A program made the translations under genes and the position numbers. From positions 1-64,000 of the forward strand of contig JADIYY010000003.1 in NCBI GenBank assembly GCA_016705065.1: a DNA stretch of 64,000 bases. The letters are read 5' to 3'. The notes under the pieces are model-generated. The model did no database searches, was not told the DNA's origin, and saw only the letters and a program-made list of their open reading frames with translations. Of the stretch, positions 12,980 to 21,397 are shown in pieces (within the stretch, counting starts at the first letter, position 1; every line of letters begins with the position of its first letter). This DNA is from Candidatus Aalborgiella aggregata. Lineage in GTDB: Bacteria > Pseudomonadota > Gammaproteobacteria > Burkholderiales > Burkholderiaceae_C.

Positions 12980-13693
12980 TTACACAGATATTGATTTGCT
13001 CTTAACAGGGCGTCCTGCTGACTTCTTTATGACACGTCTTTCAGTCAATTCTTGAACTTTCGTTACGAATGATGGGGTTCCATGAACCCAGCCCTTGAGA
13101 ATAGCATCGCGTATTTCCGATTGACGCGAAGAGCCTATCCCACATTTGACCAATTCAGCGTATTTCATCTCGCGTGCAAAAGGTGTATTACCCAAGTCCC
13201 AGTAAGCAGCATGCGGTGCAAGTAGTTTATCAAAGTGATGCTTGACGCCCTGTCCAATGAAATAAGCATGGCTAGTCCAAACATATTCCGTAGCTTGAGC
13301 TACCAAACCTGCACGCACTGGACTCGTATCCATATAAACCATGACGTCCAGCAAATCTCTATCGGCATCAATGACCGTCGATTTATACCGTCCGTCCCAA
13401 AGTGTACCGCTGCGACCATGCAAGTTGTTGAACCACCTGACATATGAACGCCCAATGGCTTGCATCATGAGTGGTAAGCCATCCACTGATTGGGGTGTTG
13501 CCAAAAAATAAAAATGATCGGGTTGCAGTGCGTAAGCGTTGATGTCTACATTGAATTTTCGCGAGTTGTCTGACAATAGATTCAGCATCATTTCATAATC
13601 AGTTGCTGAAGTGAAAACTGTCTGTCCATTGTTCCCACGTTGCAAGATGAGATGCGTATAACCAGCCAAACTTAAACGTGGAAGACGTGCCAT
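12980..13693 (-). CDS. REP-associated tyrosine transposase (Y1/RAYT family), active site altered
   Basis: 237 residues. The N-terminal MARLPRLSLAGYTHLILQRG is typical of TnpA_REP proteins, which mobilise or maintain REP palindromes. The metal-binding HUH motif, normally NHVHLL, reads DHFYFL here (about residues 59-64), so the second His is Tyr. The presumptive catalytic Tyr is in GRSYVRWFN (about 84), and YKSTVIDADRDLL and SPVRAGLV follow. The usual NPVRAG is also changed to SPVRAG. The ORF is intact, so it is a divergent or decaying member rather than a broken one. No terminal repeats are visible immediately beside it. Confidence 0.85.
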   Translation of the reverse strand: MARLPRLSLAGYTHLILQRGNNGQTVFTSATDYEMMLNLLSDNSRKFNVDINAYALQPDHFYFLATPQSVDGLPLMMQAIGRSYVRWFNNLHGRSGTLWDGRYKSTVIDADRDLLDVMVYMDTSPVRAGLVAQATEYVWTSHAYFIGQGVKHHFDKLLAPHAAYWDLGNTPFAREMKYAELVKCGIGSSRQSEIRDAILKGWVHGTPSFVTKVQELTERRVIKKSAGRPVKSKSISV

Positions 13694-13738
13694 TTTTCTT
13701 GTGAAACTATATCAAGACAAACAGCGGTATCGCCCAAT

Positions 13739-14269
13739 CTACTCGCCACCTTTGTAAAACGGCATCTCCCATTTCAGTTCATAGGTTTTACCCAAATGCT
13801 CAATTTGAATGATGCGGTCGATAAAGTTTGGACCAGCTGTCGATATAAAGTATTCACCAGACTGTGTTCGTTTTGGTCCCAGAACATTATTGCTAAACAT
13901 CGGCTTCAGACCCAAATCCATCTCTTGTAACCCAGCGCCCCAACTGTCTTCACTGTTGCCCTTTCTAACTCCGAACATGGTGCCTGCACCATGTCGCAGT
14001 CCCAACGCCATGCGTTTAACAGTGACAGGTTCACTGCTCACATTTCTGTACGTAATTTGGTAAAAATCCGTTTCAAATTTTTCTGGGTCGCGACTTGGCT
14101 TGGTATTGGGATTTTTTTGTCGCTTCCCGTTATAGACTTGTTCGATGACAAAAATCTCTTTGCCAGCAGCATCAAGTGCTGCAACACGAATAGGATCGCG
14201 CGCTTGCGCAGCAGTGCTCATCAAACACAATGTGATGGAAATCAGTATCCAAAAATGTTTAAACATCAT
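13739..14269 (-). CDS. Exported protein of unknown function
   Basis: About 176 residues from ATG 14269, chosen because AAGGA lies just upstream; the longer ORF start at 14296 lacks a site. A signal peptide (MMFKHFWILISITLCLMSTAAQA) precedes a soluble domain rich in beta-type sequence (FYQITYRNVSSEPVTVKRMALGL, GEYFISTAGPNFIDRIIQIEHLG). I do not recognise the family. It follows the metK terminator on the same strand and ends 45 bp before the RAYT gene, so it belongs to the accessory patch between gltB and metK. Likely periplasmic. Confidence 0.6.
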   Translation of the reverse strand: MMFKHFWILISITLCLMSTAAQARDPIRVAALDAAGKEIFVIEQVYNGKRQKNPNTKPSRDPEKFETDFYQITYRNVSSEPVTVKRMALGLRHGAGTMFGVRKGNSEDSWGAGLQEMDLGLKPMFSNNVLGPKRTQSGEYFISTAGPNFIDRIIQIEHLGKTYELKWEMPFYKGGE

Positions 14270-14313
14270 ATGATTCCTTCTGCATTGACAATGCACAACA
14301 AAAGTATCGCATT

Positions 14314-14350
14314 AAAAAAGCCGTCAGACTCACATCTGACGGCTTTTTTT
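14314..14350 (-). terminator. Rho-independent terminator of metK (bidirectional sequence)
   Basis: A perfect 9-bp stem, GCCGTCAGA (14320-14328) and TCTGACGGC (14335-14343), has a 6-nt loop and is flanked by A6 and T7, so it can act on both strands. It begins 18 bp after the metK stop. Confidence 0.93.
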
Positions 14351-14367
14351 AATGAAGCAATCTGATT

Positions 14368-15549
14368 TTATAAGCCTGCAGATGCCCTCAATGCAGCAAC
14401 CTTGTCAGTCTTTTCCCATGTGAATTCGGGCTCATCGCGACCGAAATGGCCATAGGCAGCTGTTTTTTCGTAGATGGGGCGCAGCAAGTCAAGCATTTGA
14501 ATGATGCCTTTTGGACGCAGGTCAAAATGTTCTTGCACCAATGCTGACAATTTTTCGTCAGACATCACGCCTGTGCCTTCTGTATAAACAGTGACGTTCA
14601 TCGGTTTGGCCACGCCAATCGCGTATGCAACCTGGATTTGGCATTGCTTGGCCAAGCCTGCTGCCACAATGTTTTTAGCCACATAGCGTGCTGCATAGGC
14701 TGCAGAACGGTCTACCTTGGATGGGTCCTTTCCACTGAACGCACCACCACCATGTGGGCATGCGCCACCGTAGGTGTCAACAATGATTTTGCGACCAGTT
14801 AAACCGCAGTCACCTTGTGGGCCACCCACAACGAAGCGGCCAGTAGGGTTGATGAGGTATTTGGTATCTTTCAACCATTCTTTTGGCAACACAGGCTTGA
14901 TGATTTCTTCAATGATGGCTTCGGTGAATGATGCCTTCATTTTGTGCTGTGTTTCAGACTGATCAGGATCGTGCTGACTTGAAAGCACCACGGTATCGAT
15001 GCCAACAGGTTTGCCATCGACATAGCGCATGGTCACTTGGCTTTTTGCGTCTGGGCGCAAAAATGGCAAGCGTCCGTCTTTGCGCAATTGCGCTTGGCGC
15101 TCGACCAAACGGTGTGCATAGTAAATGGGTGCTGGCATCAAATCTGGCGTTTCGTCGCATGCATAACCAAACATCAAACCTTGGTCACCCGCACCAATAT
15201 TGAGGTGGTCGTCGGATGCGTGATCCACACCTTGGGCGATGTCGTTCGACTGCTTGTCGTACGCGACTAAAACAGCACAGCCTTTGTAGTCGATACCGTA
15301 TTCGGTGTTGTCGTAACCGATGCGCTTGATGGTGTCACGTGCAACTTGGATGTAATCCACATGCGCATTGGTGGTGATTTCACCCGCCAAAACAACCAAA
15401 CCCGTGTTGCACAATGTCTCAGCCGCGACACGGCTCAGTGGGTCTTGTTTGAAAATTGCATCCAGAATCGCATCTGAAATTTGATCAGATACTTTGTCTG
15501 GATGACCTTCGGATACAGATTCAGAGGTAAATAAAAAATCGCTCGCCAT
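14368..15549 (-). CDS. metK: S-adenosylmethionine synthetase
   Basis: 393 residues, normal length. It makes SAM from methionine and ATP in the cytoplasm. Family motifs are intact: SEGHPDKVSDQISDAI (about 13-28) with the catalytic His and Mg-binding residues, DHLNIGAGDQGLMFGYA (about 117), and GGGAFSGKDPSKVDRSAAY (about 262). The start is ATG 15549, whose GGAG Shine-Dalgarno is embedded in a hairpin ending in T7 directly before the ATG. The leader also carries a SAM-II-like fold (separate entry), which suggests feedback control by the enzyme's product. A strong terminator follows. Confidence 0.98.
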   Translation of the reverse strand: MASDFLFTSESVSEGHPDKVSDQISDAILDAIFKQDPLSRVAAETLCNTGLVVLAGEITTNAHVDYIQVARDTIKRIGYDNTEYGIDYKGCAVLVAYDKQSNDIAQGVDHASDDHLNIGAGDQGLMFGYACDETPDLMPAPIYYAHRLVERQAQLRKDGRLPFLRPDAKSQVTMRYVDGKPVGIDTVVLSSQHDPDQSETQHKMKASFTEAIIEEIIKPVLPKEWLKDTKYLINPTGRFVVGGPQGDCGLTGRKIIVDTYGGACPHGGGAFSGKDPSKVDRSAAYAARYVAKNIVAAGLAKQCQIQVAYAIGVAKPMNVTVYTEGTGVMSDEKLSALVQEHFDLRPKGIIQMLDLLRPIYEKTAAYGHFGRDEPEFTWEKTDKVAALRASAGL

Positions 15550-15680
15550 AAAAAAACTCCAATAAAGTTAAAGGACGCGTTGCCTAACTTTTTGGAGTGA
15601 GCCTCTTTGAGCTGTGGCGAACGCTTTAGCAGATATCTTTAACGTCGCCCTGCAAGTAGTTCAGTTAACTCAGCGACAGG
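15550..15680 (-). promoter_or_regulatory. Candidate SAM-II-class riboswitch and expression platform in the metK leader
   Basis: Read in metK sense. P1 is GTCGC (15677-15673) with GCGAC (15648-15644). The P1 loop starts TGAGTTAAC and ends TTGCAG. After P1 comes GTTAAAG (15643-15637), then CTGCTAAAG (15632-15624), whose CTGC can pair with the loop GCAG as an H-type pseudoknot. This order closely matches my recollection of the SAM-II aptamer. The platform is a hairpin with arms ACTCCAA (15598-15592) and TTGGAGT (15562-15556) extended by AAGTTA/TAACTT. It sequesters GGAG and runs into T7 before ATG. CTTTAAC in its 3' arm is complementary to GTTAAAG of the aptamer. Confidence 0.72.
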
Positions 15681-15726
15681 CGTATTTTAACAAAATTTGG
15701 AACTATTTGCCTAGATAATTGAGCCA

Positions 15727-16605
15727 ATGATTTTCGTCTTCAAATGCTTCTCTTTTCTGCCTCTGTGGCTGGCACACGGTATCGGTTCTGTTTTGGGCTG
15801 GGTCGTTTTTGCTTTGTCGCCCTCATACAGAAACCGTTTCTTGCAAAACAGCCAGCAAGCCGGGTATTCATTTACTGCGGTCAAGGGCGCAATACCCAGT
15901 GCGGGTCGCATGGTTGCGGAGCTGCCTAAACTGTGGATGAACAACAAAGGCAAATCCCAAGGCAAAGCAGAAGCTCCATTTCTATGCAACGATTTTGGTG
16001 TGGTTGAAAAGGCTTATGCAACTGGCAAGGGCGTTATTTTTCTAACCCCACATTTGGGATGTTTCGAGATGATAGGTCAAGCTTGGGCACAAAACTTTGG
16101 TGCACGCTTTGGCCCATTCACTGTGTTGTTTCGACCCGCACGCAAAGCATGGATGAGCGATTTGGTGGCGAATTCGCGCAACCGTTCTGGACTGGCCACC
16201 GTGCCCACCAACTTGGCTGGTGTTCGGCAAATGATCAAAGCACTGCGAAAGGGTCAAGCCGTTGGTTTGTTGCCCGATCAAGTGCCGCCCGATGGCATGG
16301 GCGTGTGGGTGCCGTTTTTTGGTAAAGATGCTTATTCGATGACATTGGCTGCGCGACTGCATGCCCAAACGGGGGCGACTGTTTTGGTGGGCTGGGGTGA
16401 ACGCTTACCGTGGGGACGCGGTTTTGCTTTGCACTTTCGTGAACTGACTGCCGCATGGAGTGACGATCTCGAAACGGCGGTCGGACAAATGAACATCGAA
16501 ATGGAAGCGTTGATTCGCAGTTGCCCAACGCAATATCTATGGGGTTATGGCCGCTACAAAACGCCGCGAAAAGAGAATTTAACTGTGGAGACGGTGCAAG
16601 GATGA
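15727..16605 (+). CDS. LpxL/HtrB-family lipid A acyltransferase, first of pair
   Basis: 292-residue inner-membrane acyltransferase of the lysophospholipid/lipid A acyltransferase family. An N-terminal hydrophobic anchor (FLPLWLAHGIGSVLGWVVFALSP) precedes the catalytic HX4E motif HLGCFE (about residue 109) and the LLPDQVPPDGMGVWVPFFGK block typical of HtrB/LpxL. It would add a secondary acyl chain to lipid A from acyl-ACP. It diverges from metK, and the next gene overlaps its stop by 4 bp (ATGA), so the pair is one operon. Which acyl position each uses cannot be told. Confidence 0.88.
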   Translation: MIFVFKCFSFLPLWLAHGIGSVLGWVVFALSPSYRNRFLQNSQQAGYSFTAVKGAIPSAGRMVAELPKLWMNNKGKSQGKAEAPFLCNDFGVVEKAYATGKGVIFLTPHLGCFEMIGQAWAQNFGARFGPFTVLFRPARKAWMSDLVANSRNRSGLATVPTNLAGVRQMIKALRKGQAVGLLPDQVPPDGMGVWVPFFGKDAYSMTLAARLHAQTGATVLVGWGERLPWGRGFALHFRELTAAWSDDLETAVGQMNIEMEALIRSCPTQYLWGYGRYKTPRKENLTVETVQG

Positions 16606-17477
16606 ATGAGCTACTGGCTTATTTGGGTATTGCTTTCATACGCCTGTTAGCCTTGTTGCCCTTGTCGTGGATACGTGCATTGGGGCGAGCATTGGGTGTT
16701 TTGTTTTTCCACACTATTCGTTCACGCCGACACATTGCCACTGTCAATTTGAAATTGTGTTTCCCGGTGTTGACAGATGCACAAATTAAAAAATTGGTGC
16801 GCGAACACTTTGTTTACTTTATGCAAGCTTTACTGGATAGAAGCTGGCTGTGGCATGGTCGGCCAGATGTCACTTTAAAAAGATTAAAAATCACAGGTGC
16901 TGTCCATGAATTGCAGAACAACGAACCTGTTGTTTTGTTTGTGCCACACTTTGTTGGCATGGATGCGGGTAACACCGCTTTCACGCAGCAAATACAGCGC
17001 AAACTCATCACCATTTACACCAACCAATCCAACAAAACCATTGATGCTTGGATATTGAAGCGGCGCGCACGTTTCGGCAACATCCGATTGTTTGGTCGCA
17101 TTGCAGGGGTCAAAGAAATCATTGCAGCACTGCGTTCAGGTGAAATGCTGGGCATTTTGCCGGACATGAATTTTGGCCCGCAAGAATCGATTTTTGTGCC
17201 GTTTTATGGTATTCCAACCTGCACCATACCGTCACTGCATCGTTTTTCTAGATTGGGTAAAGCCAAAGTGGTACCGGTTATCAACCGCATGACCCATGAC
17301 GGTTATGAAGTCGAAGTGTTACCCGCATGGGACAATTTTCCGACACCGGACATGGTGGCAGACACCACCTTCATGAACCAGCAATTAGAGGGGTATATCG
17401 CTACCATGCCTGCGCAATATTACTGGGTGCACAAACGTTTCAAAAGCAGACCAGCCGGCGCGCCTTCTGTTTATTAG
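16602..17477 (+). CDS. LpxL/HtrB-family lipid A acyltransferase, second of pair
   Basis: 291 residues from ATG 16602, which overlaps the previous stop as ATGA; the longer ORF start lies inside the upstream gene and is unlikely. An N-terminal membrane segment (YLGIAFIRLLALLPLSWIRALG) is followed by the HX4D motif HFVGMD (about 115), a GILPDMNFGPQESIFVPFYG block and a C-terminal YYWVHKRFKSRP, all typical of LpxL/LpxM enzymes. With its neighbour it probably carries out the two late lipid A acylations. In many Burkholderiales dapF follows; here a dispersed repeat and a convergent gene do. Confidence 0.88.
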   Translation: MNELLAYLGIAFIRLLALLPLSWIRALGRALGVLFFHTIRSRRHIATVNLKLCFPVLTDAQIKKLVREHFVYFMQALLDRSWLWHGRPDVTLKRLKITGAVHELQNNEPVVLFVPHFVGMDAGNTAFTQQIQRKLITIYTNQSNKTIDAWILKRRARFGNIRLFGRIAGVKEIIAALRSGEMLGILPDMNFGPQESIFVPFYGIPTCTIPSLHRFSRLGKAKVVPVINRMTHDGYEVEVLPAWDNFPTPDMVADTTFMNQQLEGYIATMPAQYYWVHKRFKSRPAGAPSVY

Positions 17478-17495
17478 GTACAATTAATTCTGTAT

Positions 17496-17563
17496 GATGC
17501 TATAAATATAATAGCACACTAGGCAATCAATACGCAGGCTAGAGGCCTATTTTTCATACATTT
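17496..17563 (+). repeat. Dispersed 3'-end hairpin repeat, copy 3
   Basis: Best-formed copy: GCTAT..ATAATAGC hairpin, CACTAGGCAAT, CAATACGC, then AGGCTAGAGGCCTATTTTT, where TAGGC and GCCTA can pair across the core ahead of the T-run like a terminator. It fills the gap between the convergent acyltransferase and ccsB genes. Confidence 0.88.
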
Positions 17564-17598
17564 CCAACTGGCACAACAATTGAAAAATTGACCACTGG

Positions 17599-18951
17599 TT
17601 AAAGCGTACCGTAACTGTGCAAGCCGCTCAAAAACATATTCACGCCCAAAAATGCAAAACTTGTGATGGCCAAACCGACCAAAGCCCACCAAGCTGCGAC
17701 TGTGCCACGCAGGCCTTTCATTAAACGCATGTGCAGCCAAGCGGCATAGTTCAACCACACAATCAGTGCCCAGGTTTCTTTAGGATCCCAGCTCCAATAG
17801 CCGCCCCAGGCCTCTGCCGCCCACAGCGCACCCAATACGGTGGCAATGGTGAAAAACGCAAAACCAACAGCGATGGCCTTGTACATCACATCGTCCATCA
17901 CTTCAAAGCTGGGTAATTTGGCTGCGATGCGTTTGCGCCCAAGCAATATACCGCCCACAATCAATGCAGAAATTGCCAAATAGCCCAGCCAATAACTACC
18001 ACCAAACTCCAAAGTTTTTTGTCTGAATACCAATGGCATAAAGCACAAAATGACACCCAACAGCAGCAAGGGCGTGAGTTTGTACCAACGCGTCTCATTG
18101 GCCTGCTGTTTGATTAAATAGCCAAAAGCCACCATGGCAGACAAAGCGAATGTGCCGTAACCAATGAAGTTGGCTGGCACATGAATTTTCATCCACCAAC
18201 TTTTCAATGCGGGTACCAAGGGTTGAATTTCATGCGCACCGCGCACCACGCTGTACCAAACCAAAAAGCCAACTGCCGCACTGACCACCAGCATCACAAA
18301 GGCGCCCAAAGAACGCGTGTTGTATTTCTCTTCAAAAAACAAATAGAACAAAGCTGTCATCCAGCAAAACATGACAAACACTTCATACAAATTGCTCACC
18401 GGTATATGGCCGATGTCTGACCCCAACAGGTAACTTTCGTACCAGCGCACCATAGTGCCTATCAAGGCCATGGCCACTGCCACCCAAGCCATGCGGGAGC
18501 CAATCATTTCCATGTTTTTGCTTTGCTTGTCGGCAAATACGCCTATCCAATAGAACAAGGTGCTCATGAAGAACAGCACGCTCATCCACAAAATGGCGGA
18601 CTGGCTGGATAAAAAATATTTCAGCCAAAATACACTTTCCGCCCTTGCCAAACTGCCACCTTCAGCTGTTTGGTAAGACCAAATTCCCAGCAAAGAAAAA
18701 GCCGCAACAACCGCCATCAAGCCTTGCAAAGGTCGCCAAAACCAACCCAACCAAATGGCAGAAGGAATGGTCGCTACCAAGATGCCTTTTTCATAAACAT
18801 CCATCGCATCGGCATAGTGCTTAAACACATACAAGCCACCGACAAGAACACATACGGCGAATAGCCAATCCCAAAGATTGCGCCGAGACCAGCTACTTTC
18901 GTTCAATGATATGGTTTTGAGGCTATTGTTTTGAGGACTTGTTGCAGACAT
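17599..18951 (-). CDS. ccsB: Cytochrome c biogenesis protein CcsB/ResC (System II)
   Basis: About 450 residues with many transmembrane helices. The tryptophan-rich haem-handling motif WGGYWSWDPKETWAL lies near residues 375-389, and conserved His residues flank it. With ResB/CcsA-type partners it carries haem to the periplasm and attaches it to apocytochromes. ATG 18951 is preferred over 18966: it gives a normal N-terminus and has a GAGAG upstream. resB lies directly upstream (85 bp) and a diheme cytochrome c is next, the standard betaproteobacterial System II cluster. Confidence 0.95.
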   Translation of the reverse strand: MSATSPQNNSLKTISLNESSWSRRNLWDWLFAVCVLVGGLYVFKHYADAMDVYEKGILVATIPSAIWLGWFWRPLQGLMAVVAAFSLLGIWSYQTAEGGSLARAESVFWLKYFLSSQSAILWMSVLFFMSTLFYWIGVFADKQSKNMEMIGSRMAWVAVAMALIGTMVRWYESYLLGSDIGHIPVSNLYEVFVMFCWMTALFYLFFEEKYNTRSLGAFVMLVVSAAVGFLVWYSVVRGAHEIQPLVPALKSWWMKIHVPANFIGYGTFALSAMVAFGYLIKQQANETRWYKLTPLLLLGVILCFMPLVFRQKTLEFGGSYWLGYLAISALIVGGILLGRKRIAAKLPSFEVMDDVMYKAIAVGFAFFTIATVLGALWAAEAWGGYWSWDPKETWALIVWLNYAAWLHMRLMKGLRGTVAAWWALVGLAITSFAFLGVNMFLSGLHSYGTL

Positions 18952-19036
18952 GTTTGATGCTCTCATTCGTTAAATGTAACGTGTTGGATGTCAATTAATT
19001 GAATTTGTTCCACCCTGAAACAGATTAATCACTTGG

Positions 19037-21298
19037 TTATTTGGGATGGGTTGAAGCAATTGGTTTGACGCCCAATAGTTGCTGCGCCAAATGAACGAAT
19101 TCTTTGTCCCCATCCATGGTTTTGCGGTTGCTTGACAATGCCATGGTGGCTTGAGTTTGTGCATTATTAGGTTGCTCGTCAGAACGCAACCAAACCCATA
19201 GGCGGCGCTCGCGAATATAGAGCATCGCAAATATGCCCAGTATCAAAAATGCACAACCAGCATAAACCACCATTTTGCCAGGCGAGCGTGTCACTTGGAA
19301 CACGCTGGCTTGCACTTGTTTGAAGTCTTTCAATACAAAAGTCATGGGCGCTGGGTAGGCATAAGAGTCACTTACAGATAACACCGTTTGCGTCATGTAG
19401 GCTTGTGTCACGTCATTCAACTCTAATGGTTTCAAACCAGTTTTTTCACGCGTGTATTGTGTCAGTTCAAACAATGCACCATTCAAAATGCGTATCAAGA
19501 CTTCACCCGCTTTTTCGCGCTCCGCTTCTGGCACTTTGGCTTCTATGAAATCGGCTACAGCTTGTAAGCCAGCACTTACCTGTGGGGAGCCCGCTTTGCT
19601 TGCTGACTCTGCGCCTGCATACAAACCAAGCGCGCGCGATGCTGACATGGCCAGCTGATCCACCATCTCCGGACGGCTTGGATCAGCCGATTTTTTTGCA
19701 TACCGTTGTGCGGCCAATTCGCGTATTTTGGGGTCAGACAAGGCTGTGCGAATATTAAGGAAGCCGTCTATGCCACCTTTTTCATCAGCTGGAATGCGCA
19801 AGTAACGGAAACCGTCGACGGGGTTTTCACGTACACCCAATAACATCACCGGAATATCAGTGTCGGCATCACCCATTTTGACCGGTAACATGTAATTGTG
19901 GAACTCTTTCGCTTGACCAGCCGCATCACGCAGCTTGTAGGTGATGCTAGGACCCACATTGCGCAGTGCTTTATTGGTGACGGTTTTATTCGCTGCGCCT
20001 AATTTTGAATCAATGGTATCGCGCAAATCGACTTTGCGCACATCAACTGCTGAGTCGCTTTGCCCTGCGCCATTTTTTCCAAAGTTTTCAATATTGAATA
20101 CCCGCAAGGCACTGAATTCAAGTGTCAACTTCTCGCTGGCTGTTATCTCGGTGCCTTGTGTTTTTGCATTCGCTTGTTTGTCTTTGAGCAATTGGGTTGA
20201 ACCGCCGATCACACCATCTACTTCAAATGCTTGGCCGGCTGACGTAAAAGGCACTGCGGTCAGTTTGACAGCCGATCCACCATCATCAAAACTGGATTGA
20301 AAAATCTCAATACCGTTGTAGTTGACTGGGTGATTGACTTCAACGCGCGCGGGCGTTTGCTTGCCTGTTTCTTTGTCGTGAATGATGATATCGCTGGCGA
20401 ATAATTTGGGCATGCCGGTTGAATAGTGTTCAACCACAAACTTACTCAACTCAATTGAAAAAGGCAAATCTTGAATCAAAACGCCATTGCCTTGCGTCAA
20501 TATCGCCGTGCTGGAGCGCGCACCTTCGGCCACTAGTAAATTCGCTCTGAATGTTGGGTTATTGGGACTCAAGCGATGCTCAGGCTTCACATCGGCTATC
20601 AAACCACCACCTTGGTATGCTGTTTTTCCATTTAACAACATTTGTACGCGAACAATCAAATCACCATCTAACAAGCCACCAATGCAAATCAGCACAATAG
20701 CACTGTGCGCCGCAATGTAGCCCAGCTTGTTGGCGCGCCCCGCTTTGGCAGCAACCATCCATCCCGAGACTTTGCCATTCTCTGCACTGGCGTTTTCATT
20801 GGTGCTTGCGTTTGAAGCCACCTTGCGCTCTTGCAACTTGACTTTCCAGCCAGCACTGGCCAACATTTGTCCTATGCGTTGTGCTTCTTGTTCTGGACTC
20901 AATGCCAGCGAGGCTTGTGCATGTTGCCCAAAAGACTTGAGGCTTTGCTCGCGTAACCCTTCTTTCAGCGCAGACCAATCAGCAATGATTTTGGGGATGT
21001 TTCTGATCACGCACAAACTGGTACTCACTACCAAAAATGCCAGTATCAGCATGAACCACCACGCGCTGTAAACCCGGTTCAAACTTGCTACGGTGAATAC
21101 TTCTGCCCAAAAGGGACCAAATTGGTTGATGTAATTGCCCAAAGGTTCGTTTTGCTTGAGCACCGTTCCAATGATTGAAGCGATACATATCACCGTTAAC
21201 AGCGATATGGCAAAACGCATAGACGACAATAGCTCCACCAATGCCCTGATGGCATGAGAACCTGAACGCAATCGCAGACCGTGGGTTGAAGTTGACAT
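19037..21298 (-). CDS. resB: Cytochrome c biogenesis protein ResB (System II)
   Basis: About 753 residues. The N-terminal ELLSSMRFAISLLTVICIASIIGTVLKQNEP and YINQFGPFW blocks are diagnostic of ResB/Ccs1. Transmembrane helices are followed by a large periplasmic domain (IFQSSFDDGGSAVKL, VNHPVNYNGIEIFQSS) and a final helix GKMVVYAGCAFLILGIFAML. ResB works with CcsB in apocytochrome reduction and haem ligation. I use ATG 21298 rather than 21322 because it starts the usual soluble N-terminus; neither has a clear Shine-Dalgarno. A hairpin in the 5' gap separates it from the cytochrome gene. Confidence 0.93.
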   Translation of the reverse strand: MSTSTHGLRLRSGSHAIRALVELLSSMRFAISLLTVICIASIIGTVLKQNEPLGNYINQFGPFWAEVFTVASLNRVYSAWWFMLILAFLVVSTSLCVIRNIPKIIADWSALKEGLREQSLKSFGQHAQASLALSPEQEAQRIGQMLASAGWKVKLQERKVASNASTNENASAENGKVSGWMVAAKAGRANKLGYIAAHSAIVLICIGGLLDGDLIVRVQMLLNGKTAYQGGGLIADVKPEHRLSPNNPTFRANLLVAEGARSSTAILTQGNGVLIQDLPFSIELSKFVVEHYSTGMPKLFASDIIIHDKETGKQTPARVEVNHPVNYNGIEIFQSSFDDGGSAVKLTAVPFTSAGQAFEVDGVIGGSTQLLKDKQANAKTQGTEITASEKLTLEFSALRVFNIENFGKNGAGQSDSAVDVRKVDLRDTIDSKLGAANKTVTNKALRNVGPSITYKLRDAAGQAKEFHNYMLPVKMGDADTDIPVMLLGVRENPVDGFRYLRIPADEKGGIDGFLNIRTALSDPKIRELAAQRYAKKSADPSRPEMVDQLAMSASRALGLYAGAESASKAGSPQVSAGLQAVADFIEAKVPEAEREKAGEVLIRILNGALFELTQYTREKTGLKPLELNDVTQAYMTQTVLSVSDSYAYPAPMTFVLKDFKQVQASVFQVTRSPGKMVVYAGCAFLILGIFAMLYIRERRLWVWLRSDEQPNNAQTQATMALSSNRKTMDGDKEFVHLAQQLLGVKPIASTHPK

Positions 21299-21336
21299 AT
21301 TTGTAGCCGTATTAAACAGCAATTACCAAAAGCAAA

Positions 21337-21363
21337 GGCGGGCTACCTCGCGATAAGCCCGCC
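21337..21363 (-). terminator. Likely terminator or attenuator after the cytochrome c gene
   Basis: An 8-bp GC-rich stem, GGCGGGCT (21337-21344) with AGCCCGCC (21356-21363), is followed on the minus strand by TTTGCTTTT. It lies 34 bp after the cytochrome c stop and 39 bp before resB, so it may uncouple the abundant cytochrome from resB-ccsB. Confidence 0.6.
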
Positions 21364-21397
21364 TGATTCAGGGGATTGCAACGTAGTTTTCTTAGTA

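Noticed and set aside
15705..15722. TGCCTAG similar to the repeat core, next to the metK promoter
   Set aside because: Only seven bases match; no hairpin or T-rich tail is present.
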